A stretch of DNA of 43,559 nt from Lachnospiraceae bacterium (GTDB taxonomy: Bacteria; Bacillota; Clostridia; Lachnospirales; Lachnospiraceae). Position 1 is the first letter of the stretch; each line of letters opens with the position of its first letter. The stretch spans positions 1 to 43,559 of the forward strand of contig JAETNQ010000033.1 in the NCBI GenBank assembly GCA_021772075.1. The letters run 5' to 3'. The translations under genes and the position numbers were made by a program. The notes beneath the pieces are model-generated. The model was given only the letters and a program-made list of their open reading frames with translations, had not been told where the DNA came from and made no database searches. Shown here piece by piece: positions 8,700 to 19,000 of this stretch.

Positions 8700-9714
8700 A
8701 ATTATCCAACTCCTCCACTTCCAGCTTTCTTTCTTTTAAATAACTGATCATCTTGCCCGCCACGATGTCATCCTCCGGAAGCTGCAGGATCATCTGGCCG
8801 TGCGCCACCCCTCCGATATCCTTCGTATCCGCCAGCAGGATATTGGCCGGCGTCTTGCATTCCAGCACCATATTGGCGATTACCGGTTCGAAAGAAGAAT
8901 TCTCTTTAAACACGATACGGATGCAATGTTTTCCTTTCATTTCCTGGTAATTGCCTCCATTCTGGAACACCAGCCTCTTAGCCGCCGAAGTTTTCGGCCT
9001 TGCAAACACTTCCTCCACCGTACCTGTCTCGGCCAGGCTTCCGCCGTCGATAATCGCTACATGGGTGCATATTTCCTGCACAACCGCCATCTCATGCGTG
9101 ATAATGACGATCGTGATCCCATATCTTTCATTGATTTCTTTCAAAAGAGCCAGAATGGACTTCGTCGTCGTAGGGTCTAACGCGCTGGTAGCTTCATCAC
9201 AAAGCAGTATTTTCGGATTGGTGGCAAGCGCCCTGGCGATCGCCACCCGCTGCTTCTGTCCGCCGGAAAGCTGCGCCGGATAAGCTTTCGCTTTTTCTGA
9301 CAGCCCTACGATCTTCAGCAGTTCTTCCGCCCTCCCTCTGGCCTCTTTTTTCTTCTGTCCCACAATCTCCAGCGGGAAACAGATATTATCCAATACCGTA
9401 CGCTGCATCAGCAGATTAAAATGCTGGAAGATCATCGCGATCTGCGTGCGCATCCGGCGCAGTTCCTTCTCCTCCAGCACCGACAGGTCTTTCCCTTCCA
9501 CCAGCACCGTCCCCTTCGTAGGCTTTTCCAAAAAGTTCAGGCAGCGCACAAGCGTGCTCTTTCCCGCCCCGCTCATGCCGATGATCCCATAAATTTCTCC
9601 CTTATGGATATCCAGGTCGATCCCTCTTAAGGCTTCTACCGTATTTTCTTTACCGACAAATGTCTTGCTGACATCCTTGATCTGTATGATCGTTTCCATA
9701 ACCGCCATCCCCAT
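8689..9714 (-). CDS. metN: Methionine ABC transporter ATP-binding protein
   Basis: A 341-residue ABC ATPase powering methionine import. Seen: Walker A GMSGAGKST, Q-loop near MIFQHFNLL, signature LSGGQKQRVAIARAL, Walker B ILLCDEATSALDP, the switch His in ITHEM, and a C-terminal NIL domain (about residues 260-341) that binds methionine and inhibits transport when it is plentiful. The start at 9714 has a moderate GGCGG site; METIIQIKDVS at 9699 is an alternative, since the true domain begins there. It is the first gene of metNIQ, with a good promoter just upstream. Confidence 0.95.
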   Translation of the reverse strand: MGMAVMETIIQIKDVSKTFVGKENTVEALRGIDLDIHKGEIYGIIGMSGAGKSTLVRCLNFLEKPTKGTVLVEGKDLSVLEEKELRRMRTQIAMIFQHFNLLMQRTVLDNICFPLEIVGQKKKEARGRAEELLKIVGLSEKAKAYPAQLSGGQKQRVAIARALATNPKILLCDEATSALDPTTTKSILALLKEINERYGITIVIITHEMAVVQEICTHVAIIDGGSLAETGTVEEVFARPKTSAAKRLVFQNGGNYQEMKGKHCIRIVFKENSSFEPVIANMVLECKTPANILLADTKDIGGVAHGQMILQLPEDDIVAGKMISYLKERKLEVEELDNYVG

Positions 9715-9749
9715 TCTTCCGCCCTTTAGAAATTCTCTTCGCGCTACGT

Positions 9750-9778
9750 ATCATATCACAGACTGACAATTTCTGCAA
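9750..9778 (-). promoter_or_regulatory. Putative sigma-A promoter for metNIQ
   Basis: On the minus strand TTGCAG (-35) and TATGAT (-10) are 17 bases apart, about 35 bases ahead of the metN start. The short leader leaves no room for a riboswitch. Confidence 0.6.
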
Positions 9779-9876
9779 GGCAATGTTCAGGGAAATCATT
9801 CGTCGGGCAGGGGATAGGGGCGGCAGGAGGAGGGCAGGGAAAAACAGCGGGGAAACAGGCCGGGAATGGCTGTCAT

Positions 9877-10815
9877 TTATACGGGGTGGAACATTTCCGT
9901 AGAAAGATACCGGTCGCCGGAATCCGGCAGCAAAGCTACGATTGTCTTTCCGGCGTTTTCCTCCCTTTTCGCCATCTGCACCGCCGCCGCCAGCGCCGCC
10001 CCGGAAGAAATCCCGGCAAGAATCCCTTCCTTTACCGCCAGCTTTCTTCCTGCCTCAAAGGCATCTTCGTTTTTAATCCGGATCACTTCGTCATAAATAT
10101 CGGTGTTTAATACGGAAGGAACGAATCCTGCACCGATCCCCTGGATCTTATGGCTTCCTGCCTTTCCTCCGGAAAGCACCGGAGATGCATCCGGCTCTAC
10201 GGCCACGATCTTTATCTCCGGATTTTTTAATTTCAGGAATTCCCCCACTCCGGTGAGCGTTCCTCCGGTTCCCACACCCGCCACGAAAATATCTATTTTC
10301 CCGTCCGTATCTTCCCATATTTCGGGCCCGGTAGATGCCGCATGGGCGGCCGGGTTGGCCGGATTGTCAAACTGCCCCAGAATCACCGCCCCCGGAATAC
10401 TTTCTTTTAATTCCTCCGCCTTCTCAATGGCCCCTGTCATTCCCTTTGCCCCTTCGGTCAGAACAAGTTCGGCCCCATAAGCTCTGAGAAGGTTTCTCCT
10501 CTCCACGCTCATCGTATCCGGCAGGGTGAGAATCGTGCGATATCCCCTGGCCGCCGCCACAGAGGCAAGTCCGATCCCTGTATTCCCGGAAGTAGGTTCG
10601 ATAATGGCAGCGCCCTTTTTCAGAATCCCTTTTTTCTCCGCATCTTCAATCATGGCAAGCGCCACCCTGTCCTTAACGCTTCCCGCCGGATTCAAATACT
10701 CCAGTTTCGCCAGGATCAGCGCGTGATCCGCCCCCTCCGACCTGGCAAAATTGCCGACCTCCATCAAAGGCGTCCTGCCGATCAGTTCCGTTGCATCTTT
10801 TTTAATATTCGCCAT
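9877..10815 (-). CDS. cysK: Cysteine synthase A (O-acetylserine sulfhydrylase)
   Basis: A 312-residue PLP enzyme making cysteine from O-acetylserine and sulfide. Seen: the PLP lysine K48 in [11 protein letters not shown], the substrate loop [10 protein letters not shown], the glycine-rich phosphate loop [10 protein letters not shown], and [13 protein letters not shown]. Length and motifs fit CysK rather than CysM or cystathionine synthase. AGAGGAG lies before the ATG. Expression is probably controlled by an operator downstream of a near-consensus promoter (10834-10899). In Bacillus, CysK also acts as a partner of the CymR repressor, and an Rrf2 regulator is encoded 5 kb away. Confidence 0.96.
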   Translation of the reverse strand: MANIKKDATELIGRTPLMEVGNFARSEGADHALILAKLEYLNPAGSVKDRVALAMIEDAEKKGILKKGAAIIEPTSGNTGIGLASVAAARGYRTILTLPDTMSVERRNLLRAYGAELVLTEGAKGMTGAIEKAEELKESIPGAVILGQFDNPANPAAHAASTGPEIWEDTDGKIDIFVAGVGTGGTLTGVGEFLKLKNPEIKIVAVEPDASPVLSGGKAGSHKIQGIGAGFVPSVLNTDIYDEVIRIKNEDAFEAGRKLAVKEGILAGISSGAALAAAVQMAKREENAGKTIVALLPDSGDRYLSTEMFHPV

Positions 10816-10833
10816 TTTTCCATTCTCCTCTTT

Positions 10834-10869
10834 TAATTCATAGTATCCTACTAGGAATTTTATGAATTA
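10834..10869 (-). promoter_or_regulatory. CymR-like palindromic operator before cysK
   Basis: Nested dyad: outer arms TAATTCAT (10834-10841) and ATGAATTA (10862-10869) are exact inverted copies, and between them, on the minus strand, ATTCCTAGTAGGATA is a near-palindrome. As I recall, Bacillus CymR boxes have the same ATTCC...GGAAT character. It begins one base after the -10 hexamer, where a bound repressor would block transcription. Confidence 0.6.
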
Positions 10870-10870
10870 A

Positions 10871-10899
10871 ATATTATCACCATAGGCAGAATATGTCAA
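10871..10899 (-). promoter_or_regulatory. Strong sigma-A promoter for cysK
   Basis: On the minus strand a perfect TTGACA (-35), a 17-base spacer and TAATAT (-10). The cysK start is about 55 bases downstream, with the operator in between. Confidence 0.8.
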
Positions 10900-10932
10900 C
10901 CCTTAAATTCCGGCAAAAGATTAGAAAACCGG

Positions 10933-10961
10933 TAGAAAAATCCACACCTGTATGCTAGAAT
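10933..10961 (+). promoter_or_regulatory. Putative promoter for carbamate kinase
   Basis: TAGAAA (-35, weak), 17 bases, then TAGAAT with an extended TG two bases before it (ATGCTAGAAT). It faces away from the cysK promoter. Confidence 0.45.
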
Positions 10962-11023
10962 GAATGTCAAAGGAATGGGGATAGTTTCAGGGAAATCCCC
11001 GTTTAGAAAGGAACAATAATAAT

Positions 11024-11956
11024 ATGAAAAAAAGAGTTGTCGTATCTCTCGGCCACCAGGCTTTAGGCTATACTACTCTGGAACAGCGGGATGCCGTACG
11101 GATCACCGCCAAGGCCCTCGCCGATCTGGTGGAAGCCGATTACCAGCTTACGATCACCCATAGCAACGGCCCCCAGGTCAGCATGATCCACAAGGCCATG
11201 ACAGAACTGCGCCGCGTCTATATCGATTATACCCCGGCTCCCATGTGCGTCTGCTCGGCCATGAGCCAGGGCTATGTAGGTTATGATATACAGAATTCCC
11301 TGCGCGCGGAACTCCTAAGCAGGGGAATCTCCAAAACGGTCAGCACCGTTCTGACCCAGGTAACGGTCGATCCTTATGACGAAGCATTTTACGAACCCAC
11401 CAAAATTATCGGGCGTTACATGTCCAAGGACGATGCGGAAACGGAAATCAAAAAAGGAAATTACGTCATAGAGGAACCGGGCAAAGGCTTCCGGCGCGCG
11501 GTTGCCGCCCCCAAGCCCATAGATATCGTGGAGATCGAAGCGATACGCCTCCTTGCCGATGCCGGACAAGTCGTCATCGCATGCGGCGGCGGCGGTATTC
11601 CCGTCATTGAGCAGAATCATGTGTTAAAAGGCGCTTCCGCCGTCATCGAAAAGGATTCCATCGCCGGAAAACTGGCGGGAGACCTGAAAGCAGACCAGCT
11701 GATTATCCTGACCAGCGTTCCCTGCGTATACAAAAATTTCGGCTCCGGCCGCCAGGAAGAAATCCGCTGCCTGACCGTCCCCGAAGCTATCGCCTGCCGG
11801 GAGGAAAAACAATTCGGCGAAGGCAGCATGCTTCCTAAAATAGAAGCCGCCATCGCTTATCTGAATGTCTGCCCGCAAGGCAGCGTGTTAATCACCTCTT
11901 TGGACTGTGTCAAAGAGGCCCTGAAAGGCAAAGCCGGAACCATTATCCGTTCCTAA
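11024..11956 (+). CDS. arcC: Carbamate kinase
   Basis: A 310-residue amino-acid-kinase-fold enzyme that makes ATP and carbamate from carbamoyl phosphate and ADP in fermentative arginine or purine breakdown. Seen: the N-terminal VVSLGHQALG, a Clostridia-type variant of the usual GGNAL loop; ITHSNGPQVSMI; MSQGYVGYDIQNSL; CGGGGIPVIE; and the nucleotide-binding EKDSIAGKLAGDL region near residue 205. Length is normal. It stands without arcA or arcB in view, so the pathway it serves is not shown here. It is divergent from cysK and followed 44 bases later by the YjbR-type gene, possibly co-transcribed. The start has AAAGGA upstream at a long 12-base spacing. Confidence 0.93.
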   Translation: MKKRVVVSLGHQALGYTTLEQRDAVRITAKALADLVEADYQLTITHSNGPQVSMIHKAMTELRRVYIDYTPAPMCVCSAMSQGYVGYDIQNSLRAELLSRGISKTVSTVLTQVTVDPYDEAFYEPTKIIGRYMSKDDAETEIKKGNYVIEEPGKGFRRAVAAPKPIDIVEIEAIRLLADAGQVVIACGGGGIPVIEQNHVLKGASAVIEKDSIAGKLAGDLKADQLIILTSVPCVYKNFGSGRQEEIRCLTVPEAIACREEKQFGEGSMLPKIEAAIAYLNVCPQGSVLITSLDCVKEALKGKAGTIIRS

Positions 11957-11999
11957 GAACTTGCGGCGCGCAAAAAGCCGCGCAGAAATGAGGTGGAAA

Positions 12000-12425
12000 A
12001 TGGGCGACCATATATCCATTCGCCAGGAAATATTAGAATATGCATCCGCAGCATACGGCACGAAGCCGGAATACCTGTGGCGGGATTCACCGAACTGCGC
12101 CGTCCTCCGCCATTCCAGCAACAACAAATGGTACGGCCTCATCATGGACGTGCCGAAAAGCAGACTCGGCTTTCCGGAAAACAACGACAGCGGCAGCCTC
12201 ATCCATCACCGTACCGACGATGCTGTCGTTGATATTTTGAATGTAAAGTGCGACCCGGATCTGAGCGGCTCCCTGCGCATGCAGGACGGTTTTTTTCCTG
12301 CCTATCATATGCACAAAGGACACTGGCTCTCGATCCTTCTGGACGGAACGGTGGAGAAAGAGCGTATTTTCCCCCTCCTCGACATGAGCTTTCTTCTTAC
12401 CGATGCGCGGAAGAAAAACCGATAA
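12000..12425 (+). CDS. MmcQ/YjbR family protein
   Basis: A 141-residue small cytoplasmic protein of the MmcQ/YjbR family, whose fold resembles a DNA-binding CyaY-like domain and whose role is unknown. Seen: the opening helix IRQEILEYASAAYGTKPEYLW, AVLRHSSNNKWYGLIMDVPKSRLG, VDILNVKCDP and the end block GHWLSILLDGTV followed by LLDMSFLLT. The frame is open to 11961, but the ATG at 12000 has GAGGTGG at the right distance and family members start there. It ends three bases before the stop of the convergent lspA-like gene. Confidence 0.85.
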   Translation: MGDHISIRQEILEYASAAYGTKPEYLWRDSPNCAVLRHSSNNKWYGLIMDVPKSRLGFPENNDSGSLIHHRTDDAVVDILNVKCDPDLSGSLRMQDGFFPAYHMHKGHWLSILLDGTVEKERIFPLLDMSFLLTDARKKNR

Positions 12426-12428
12426 CGT

Positions 12429-12878
12429 TTACGACGAAGTTCCTGCCAAAGCGGCCATCAGCGCCCCGATGATAATCCCAAAATCCGACAAATTAAATAC
12501 AATACGGGAAAACCGTTTCCCTCCAAAGCCGAAACTGAAATAATCCACCACATATTTTCTCCTGAGCCTGTCATACGTATTGCTGAATCCCCCTCCCAGC
12601 AACATAGAAAGCCCGGTCTTCAGCATCCTGTTTCCCTGTCCAAGAGACAGAATAAACGCCGCCGTCACCCCGACCATTAAAAATACCGACAATACCGCCA
12701 CTGCCAGCCTGTTCTTCTGACCCGCATTCAATACCGCTCCTTTATTATGATGCAGCCGAAGCAGAATCAAGCCTTTCAGCCTCTTTTTTTCTTCCCCGTC
12801 CGCCAACGACTGTTCCATATGATTTTTGACCCAAAGGTCGCCTATAAAGATGATTGCTGCCATACATAGATAAATCAT
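12429..12878 (-). CDS. lspA: Signal peptidase II-like protein (LspA family)
   Basis: A 149-residue membrane aspartyl protease of the LspA family, which removes signal peptides from prolipoproteins. Seen: four hydrophobic segments; DLWVKNHM near residue 14; HNKGAVLNA near 44, the HNxGAAF-like motif; YDRLRRKYVVDYF with the catalytic Asp112; and FNLSDFGI with the catalytic Asp132. GGGFSNTYDR replaces the usual GGALGNLIDR, and several positions depart from the housekeeping type, so it could be a second, divergent copy. Clients nearby include the lipoproteins encoded at 13139 and 7175. The gene stands alone and is transcribed away from 13139. Confidence 0.8.
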   Translation of the reverse strand: MIYLCMAAIIFIGDLWVKNHMEQSLADGEEKKRLKGLILLRLHHNKGAVLNAGQKNRLAVAVLSVFLMVGVTAAFILSLGQGNRMLKTGLSMLLGGGFSNTYDRLRRKYVVDYFSFGFGGKRFSRIVFNLSDFGIIIGALMAALAGTSS

Positions 12879-13075
12879 TGTTTACTCCATTTTTACGCAC
12901 GCCAAATTTGTGGATGCCGCTCAGACACAAACTTGTATTTATCAATTTTCGATCTTCCAATGCCCAATTCTAATTCCATCTATAGATTTATATTATATAT
13001 GATATACCCGCTATAAGCAAAACTTTTTAGCCGCTGCCATTGATGTTTTTTTCCGCGTCCGCCTGTCCGTCCATA

Positions 13076-13104
13076 TTGCAAATTTTTTCCTGAAATGCTA
13101 TGAT
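13076..13104 (+). promoter_or_regulatory. Sigma-A promoter for the solute-binding protein/chemoreceptor pair
   Basis: TTGCAA (-35), exactly 17 bases, TATGAT (-10). The -10 overlaps an in-frame ATG at 13100, which argues that translation really begins at 13139. Confidence 0.7.
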
Positions 13105-13138
13105 AATCCAAGGAATATTACGATTGATGGAGAAGGTC

Positions 13139-14404
13139 ATGAAAAGAAAAATCAACACATTATTTTCGGCCCTTTTATTGGCCGTATTATTATCTGGATG
13201 CCGACACAAAGACTCCGATCCTGTCCCTTCTGCAACAAACGCGGAACAGGAAACGGAGGGGATTTCCGATTCTGATACAGTCGCTCTGACTGTCTGGGGC
13301 GCGGAGGAGGATGAAGAACTGCTCCGCCAAATCATCGACGGATTTCAAGAAGAATACCGTGACCAAGCAAATTTTCTCATTACTTATATGCCGCAGAGCG
13401 AAAGCAGCTGCACCGATGCCCTTATGGCTGATCTGGAGAACGGCGCCGATGTATTCGCATTTGCCGACGACCAGCTGAATACGCTGGTGGCCGCCGGCGC
13501 GCTGGAACCGGTGGAAAACGGGGAAACCGTCCGGGAATCAAATCTTCCGGAAGCCGTCCGCGCGGCCTGTGTGAACGATACGCTGTACGCCCTGCCTCTC
13601 ACCGCGGATAATGGATATTTCCTTTATTATAATAAACAATATTTTTCTGAAAATGATATTGCATCCTTGGACCGGATGCTCGATATCGCAGCAGAACAGG
13701 GAAAAAAAGTTTCGATGGAATGGTCTTCCGGCTGGTATGTATATTCCCTGTTCGGCAACACCGGACTCACTGTCGGACTGAATGATGACGGGATCACCAA
13801 TTACTGTACCTGGAACAGTGCCGACGGGAATATCAAAGGAACCGACGTGGCACAGGCCATGCTGGCTATCGCGGAACATCCCGGATTTCTCAGCACGGAC
13901 GATGCCGGATTTCTGGAGGGCGTAAAAAACGGCACGATCATCGCCGGGGTCAATGGCGTATGGAATGCAGTTGCTGTAGAAGAAGCATGGGGCAGGGGGT
14001 TCGGAGCCGCAAAACTGCCTTCCTACACATGCGCAGGACAACAGGTACAAATGGCTTCTTTCTCCGGTTATAAACTGATCGGGGTAAACGCCTATTCCGA
14101 TCATCCGCAGTGGGCCGCAAAACTGGCGGAATGGATCACAAAAGAAGAAAACCAGGAACTCCGCTTCCAGCTGCGCGGCCAAGGCCCTTCCAATATCCAT
14201 GCCGCCGCTTCGGCAGAAGTGCAAAGTTCCCCTGCCATCGCCGCATTGCTGGAGCAGTCGGAGTTTTCCTGCCTTCAGCGTATCGGCGGCAATTTCTGGG
14301 AGCCTGTCACTGCCTTTACCGCCGACATCCTGGCAGGAAATATGAAAGGAAAAAATCTTCAAGAGCGGCTCGACATCATGGTGGAAGGAATCGTCGCGCC
14401 ATAA
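13139..14404 (+). CDS. Extracellular solute-binding lipoprotein (sugar ABC type)
   Basis: A 421-residue lipoprotein of the family 1 solute-binding proteins. Seen: signal peptide with lipobox LSGC (Cys21), an acidic Ser/Thr-rich spacer, then VALTVWGAEEDEELLRQIIDGFQEEY, the first lobe, VFAFADDQLNTLVAAGALEPV, and YALPLTADNGYFLYYNKQYF at the hinge. It resembles maltose-type binders. No permease or ATPase gene is adjacent; instead a chemoreceptor gene follows 42 bases downstream. It may serve as a sensor ligand carrier, or use a permease encoded elsewhere. The start at 13139 was chosen for GGAGAAGG upstream and because it gives a clean signal peptide. Confidence 0.88.
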   Translation: MKRKINTLFSALLLAVLLSGCRHKDSDPVPSATNAEQETEGISDSDTVALTVWGAEEDEELLRQIIDGFQEEYRDQANFLITYMPQSESSCTDALMADLENGADVFAFADDQLNTLVAAGALEPVENGETVRESNLPEAVRAACVNDTLYALPLTADNGYFLYYNKQYFSENDIASLDRMLDIAAEQGKKVSMEWSSGWYVYSLFGNTGLTVGLNDDGITNYCTWNSADGNIKGTDVAQAMLAIAEHPGFLSTDDAGFLEGVKNGTIIAGVNGVWNAVAVEEAWGRGFGAAKLPSYTCAGQQVQMASFSGYKLIGVNAYSDHPQWAAKLAEWITKEENQELRFQLRGQGPSNIHAAASAEVQSSPAIAALLEQSEFSCLQRIGGNFWEPVTAFTADILAGNMKGKNLQERLDIMVEGIVAP

Positions 14405-14446
14405 TGTCCCCCCATATCGATATCAGATATCAAAGGAGTACCCGTT

Positions 14447-16033
14447 ATGATGAAAAATATCAGTTTAAAGCATCGCCTAATTATACCGATTGCCCTTCTT
14501 GGCATAGTTGCCCTTTTGTCAAACATTCTTTCCATCATCAATATACACAACGTCAATGCAAATGCCGCCAATATCGCCGATAATTATATGGACGGCAAAA
14601 GCCGGCTGGCAGAGATCTGCCAGTCTTCCATGGATATACATAAAATGGCTCTGAGCCATATTGTCGCCACAGATTACGAAACTATGATCTCTCTTGTCCA
14701 ACAGATCAAGGAACAAGAAGCCCTTCTGGACGATATGCTCGCGGCATACGAAAACTACTTGATTCCTGAAGACCAGGCAAAATACGAAGCCCTTCTGTCG
14801 GACTATGCTTCCTTCAAACACGCTCTTGTCCATCTGGTCTGCGCCAGCGCCAGCCATAAGACGCAGGATGCCTATGCTCTTGCCAACGGCGACGTAGCCT
14901 CTTATGCCGATGCCATGGAAAACGATATCGATGCCCTGGCCGCTTCCATCAGCGACCAGACCGCCGAAGCCAGAAACCGGCTCTCCGCCGTATACCTCCT
15001 GTCCCTGGCTGCGGGCATTACAGCCGTTATCATCTGCACTCTGCTGGTATTCACGGATCTGAAGCTGATTACTAATTATGTAGTGACCCCCATTAAGAAT
15101 ATCCTGAATACCATCCAGGAAAGCTCGGGACGCATCCATCATATGACAAAGGAAGTATTAAAAAGAACACAAGCATCCAAAGGAAGCGCCGCCGGCCTCT
15201 CCGCCCTTGCCGGACAGCTGTCGGCATCCATCCAGGAAGTAGCAAACAATGCGTCTCTGATCAACGACAATACGGGCAGCGTCCGTCTGGATGTCCAGAA
15301 TATCGCCGAAGAATGCGGAGCTATCACGAATTACACAGTTCATATGAACGCCCGTGCAGATGCCATGCAACAGTCTGCCCAGACCAGCGTGGAAGTCACC
15401 AGCGCCAAGGCGGCGGATATCCTCCGCTCCCTGAACGATGCCATCGAAAAAAGCAAAAGCGTCAACCAGATCAAGACGCTGACCGGAGAAATCCTTGCCA
15501 TTTCCCAGCAGACCCGGCTGATCTCTTTGAACGCCTCCGTAGAAGCCGCCAACGCCGGAGAAGCCGGCAGAGGCTTTGCCGTGGTTGCCGGCGAAGTGCG
15601 CGATCTCGCCCACTCCAGCCAGGAAACTGCCAACCGTATCCAAGAGATCAATGACGTGGTCACTGCGGCCGTTTTTAATCTCTCTGAAAATGCCCGGCAC
15701 CTGATCGACTATATGAACCAGTCCGTTCTCACGGAATTCCAGTCATTCGTGCAGTCCGGCAGCCAGTACAAGGAAGATGCCGCTTATATCCGCCATACCA
15801 TGGACGAATTCCACGAACAGACGAAACGCCTGACCAATTCCATGTCTGGTATTGCAGACTCCATTGATGCCATCACAAAAGCTATTGATGAAAGCGCTGT
15901 CGGCATTGCCGGTGTCGCTGACAACACCAGAAACCTTGCCGGCGATATGGAAGATATCGCACAGCGAATGGGAGTCAACCAGGAAGTCGTGGAAGGGCTG
16001 GAGAAAGAAACGGTCGTATTTCATCATCTGTAG
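14447..16033 (+). CDS. Methyl-accepting chemotaxis protein
   Basis: A 528-residue transmembrane receptor. Seen: transmembrane helix at about 11-33, an extracytoplasmic four-helix-bundle-like sensor domain at about 34-180, a second helix at about 181-203, a HAMP-like linker, and the signalling hairpin at about 349-390 ([32 protein letters not shown]), which binds CheA/CheW. Each part is a normal size. AAAGGAG precedes the ATG. It is probably co-transcribed with the solute-binding protein just upstream, suggesting that the loaded binder signals to this receptor. No che genes are in the window. Confidence 0.93.
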   Translation: MMKNISLKHRLIIPIALLGIVALLSNILSIINIHNVNANAANIADNYMDGKSRLAEICQSSMDIHKMALSHIVATDYETMISLVQQIKEQEALLDDMLAAYENYLIPEDQAKYEALLSDYASFKHALVHLVCASASHKTQDAYALANGDVASYADAMENDIDALAASISDQTAEARNRLSAVYLLSLAAGITAVIICTLLVFTDLKLITNYVVTPIKNILNTIQESSGRIHHMTKEVLKRTQASKGSAAGLSALAGQLSASIQEVANNASLINDNTGSVRLDVQNIAEECGAITNYTVHMNARADAMQQSAQTSVEVTSAKAADILRSLNDAIEKSKSVNQIKTLTGEILAISQQTRLISLNASVEAANAGEAGRGFAVVAGEVRDLAHSSQETANRIQEINDVVTAAVFNLSENARHLIDYMNQSVLTEFQSFVQSGSQYKEDAAYIRHTMDEFHEQTKRLTNSMSGIADSIDAITKAIDESAVGIAGVADNTRNLAGDMEDIAQRMGVNQEVVEGLEKETVVFHHL

Positions 16034-16044
16034 GTAAAACAGGA

Positions 16045-19000
16045 TTACCGGATTTCTTCTTCCCAAAAATCCTCCATACCGATCTGCGGCATGGATTTGA
16101 TATCCAGGCCATGATGGTTGGACAGGGAATAAAGCTGTTCGCGGATCATACGGTATTCCCGGATCATATCGTGTGCATCTTTTTGGCAGAGGCATTCTAC
16201 CATTTGCCGGAACTGCCGCCGGAAGTACCGGTCCAGCAAGGCCGAATTGTCCAGAAGCCAAGCCGCAAGCGGATGATCCTCTGTAATTCCCCTGCGAAAG
16301 AATACCGTCCTATGGCAGATATATTTCCTGCTCCGGCTGCTGGCTGCCTTACAAAACATCATCGGCGGGAAATGATCATATATGCCTTTGTCCCCCTTCT
16401 CTTCTTTTGGAGCAAACGTAATCACCTGCCCCCTTTCATAGTTGATCGCCATGGAATAGTGGTCTTGCAAATATGCCATGGCATATTTATATAGGATTTG
16501 TTTTTCATTATTGACACGTATCAATAACGACAAACTATATCGATCTTCTTCCGTTCCTGTATATTCCCGATATTTTCTCATAATTTCTTCCGCATAGTCC
16601 CGTTTGTTCCGAACCAGCCATCGCCCTACAGGAGAATTCCGCACCGCCCGCCATTCCCTTAAAGCCAGGTTGTTCCAATCCGCCCATTCCAAAAGAAATC
16701 CCATATCACCCAACATTTCATGCTCATCCGCAACCCCCGCGATTGCCACCAGCGGTTCCAAAGGCAAACCCGTTATTCCCGAACGGCTTATCTCCGCTGC
16801 CGGCTTCCATTTCCCGCCCAACAACAGCAGCATACTATACCCGTCCCTTAAACTCCTGCCCGATATATTTCTATCCGCTATAACGCCTTGATAAACACAT
16901 GCCTCCTTGCCCATATAACGATTATCAAATATAGAGTCCAGGCTCTCATACCCGAATTCATCCAAGTTAAAAATAATACCTCTTCCCTCTTTATCCTTTA
17001 AAAAAGCATTCCAAACTGCCGATAGCTCCACATGGCCTTCAAACGGAACCCAGACTTCTCCCAGTCCTTTTTCCGTTTTCGGGCAGGAGCCAGCCGCAGA
17101 TAATCTATTTTTTAACTTCTCCGTTTCCCTCTGCCCGAATTTTTTCTCTAAATCACACCAGTCCAGCCCGGTTTCCACATAGCCATCCATTCCTTCTGTC
17201 TGCGCAATCACTTCTTGCCTCATCCAACATTCAAATCCACTCTTTTTCCCATCAAACGAAGGCGATATTTCAGCTGCTACCATATAATTCTGCTTTCCGC
17301 TCTTCCACCATAACTTCCGTTCAAAACCTACTTCGTACTTCACCAGCACCCCCGAAAAATCCGGCAAAACCCGGTTTTCCCCTGCATCCAGCGGTATCAC
17401 CGTCTGCACCAGCCTGGGATAATTCCCCCGGACAGCCGGAAAAGTTTCATCCAATTTTTTCTTTCCTTCCGAACTTAACTCATAAACCCTCTCTCCCGCC
17501 AGGCCATGGACGATTTTCATCGCCTCCCCGCAAGTCCTTCCCAGCCTCTTATGATTATAATATACAGGCATTCTGGCCCCGCAGAGATATTTCCTCACCG
17601 TTTCCTGCAGATTCAAAACCCCCAGCTTCCCCGGATCCAGCCGAACCGCGATGGAAGTACCCGGTTTTGCCCTGTAACCATGCCGCTCCAGGAAGCCCTG
17701 GTTTTCTTCCCCGAAAAAATCCGGCCTTGGAAAGGAATCCTCCGTCCTATGCCTCTCCGCCTGGCTCCTGATCGTATAATATCCCTTCAGCCCCGTTACC
17801 TGGAGCCGTATGCCATAGCTTGTCCCCTGCGCATATCCCGCCGATGTTCCCTCGCGGCGGTTTTTCCCGGGGTCAAAATACAAAGTGGAAACTTCCACAA
17901 AATCCCCGCAAAGAAAACAGGACAGAAAACCGATCCCAAAGCGGCTGATCCCGTAGAACTCTTTCCTCTGCCCATGATCCTGCAAATCCCTCTTCATCTC
18001 CTGTGAAGTATAGTAGGAATTACCGACCTTCAAAAAATAACGCTGCAGCATTCCAAGAGTCATCCCGGTTCCATAATCGTCGATACGGAACCAGACATTC
18101 CCCTCCCTGTCGTTCCACTCCCAAAAATCAATACGCGCTTCCTCCGATATAAACGAAGCATCCATCTCGCCGCGCAGCAAAGTGGCATCGATCGCATTCT
18201 GCAGCAGTTCCCGCACGAATACATCCCGGTTATCATATAGGTTTTCCCCCATCAGGAGATGCAGTATCCGCTCCTGGTCCATCGTAAGACAGAAATCGCC
18301 GCTCAAATACCCTTCCGATTCGATCTCTTTGCGCAATACCGCCCTCGGAAACGGAAATTCCTGCCTCCATCCCGGCCTGCAATGCCGCTGCAGGCCGGCG
18401 CACTGATACAATTCCTCATCCACCCAGTCCAGAAAATGCCTGACCGCATGTTCAATCACCGGAGTCTTACAGCGAGCCTTATACGGCAGTTCTTCCCTGG
18501 AAGGGGACAACGGATAAACAAAGCCCGCAGAGGACTGATGCTTCTGCCACTCCTCACGGCTTTTCCCGTGATGCGCGGCATAGCCGTAAAGCACCCTGGG
18601 CGCGCGGGTATCGTCAAAATCCAGCAGATCGGCCAGCCGCAGCAGCAACGTACAGAACAGCGGATCCGCATCGCTGGCCGCCAGATATTCCAGATTCTCA
18701 TGGATGGGGAGTTCCCTCGGTTCCTCCCCATGGGCCTGGCAGACCGCCAGCACACACTTTTGCGGAACCGCCCGCATCGGCCAGCCTTCCACCAGCTCCC
18801 GCCACTCTGTATTTTGCAGGACCTCCGGTATGCGGAAAGGATGAAGCGTGCGAAGATACCACTGCCTCATATCCTCCGGCCACTCTTCCGGCTCGCATCC
18901 CAATAATTCCGGGGCATATTCCCTCAAAAATTCCTGGCAGGCTCTTTCATTGGAAAAGGCAAATTCCTGCTCCTCATCCGTATACACCATTCCAAGGTCA

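Noticed and set aside
9715-9876. Possible S-box (SAM-I) riboswitch before metNIQ
   Set aside because: No conserved S-box core is seen, and the promoter lies only about 35 bases from the metN start.
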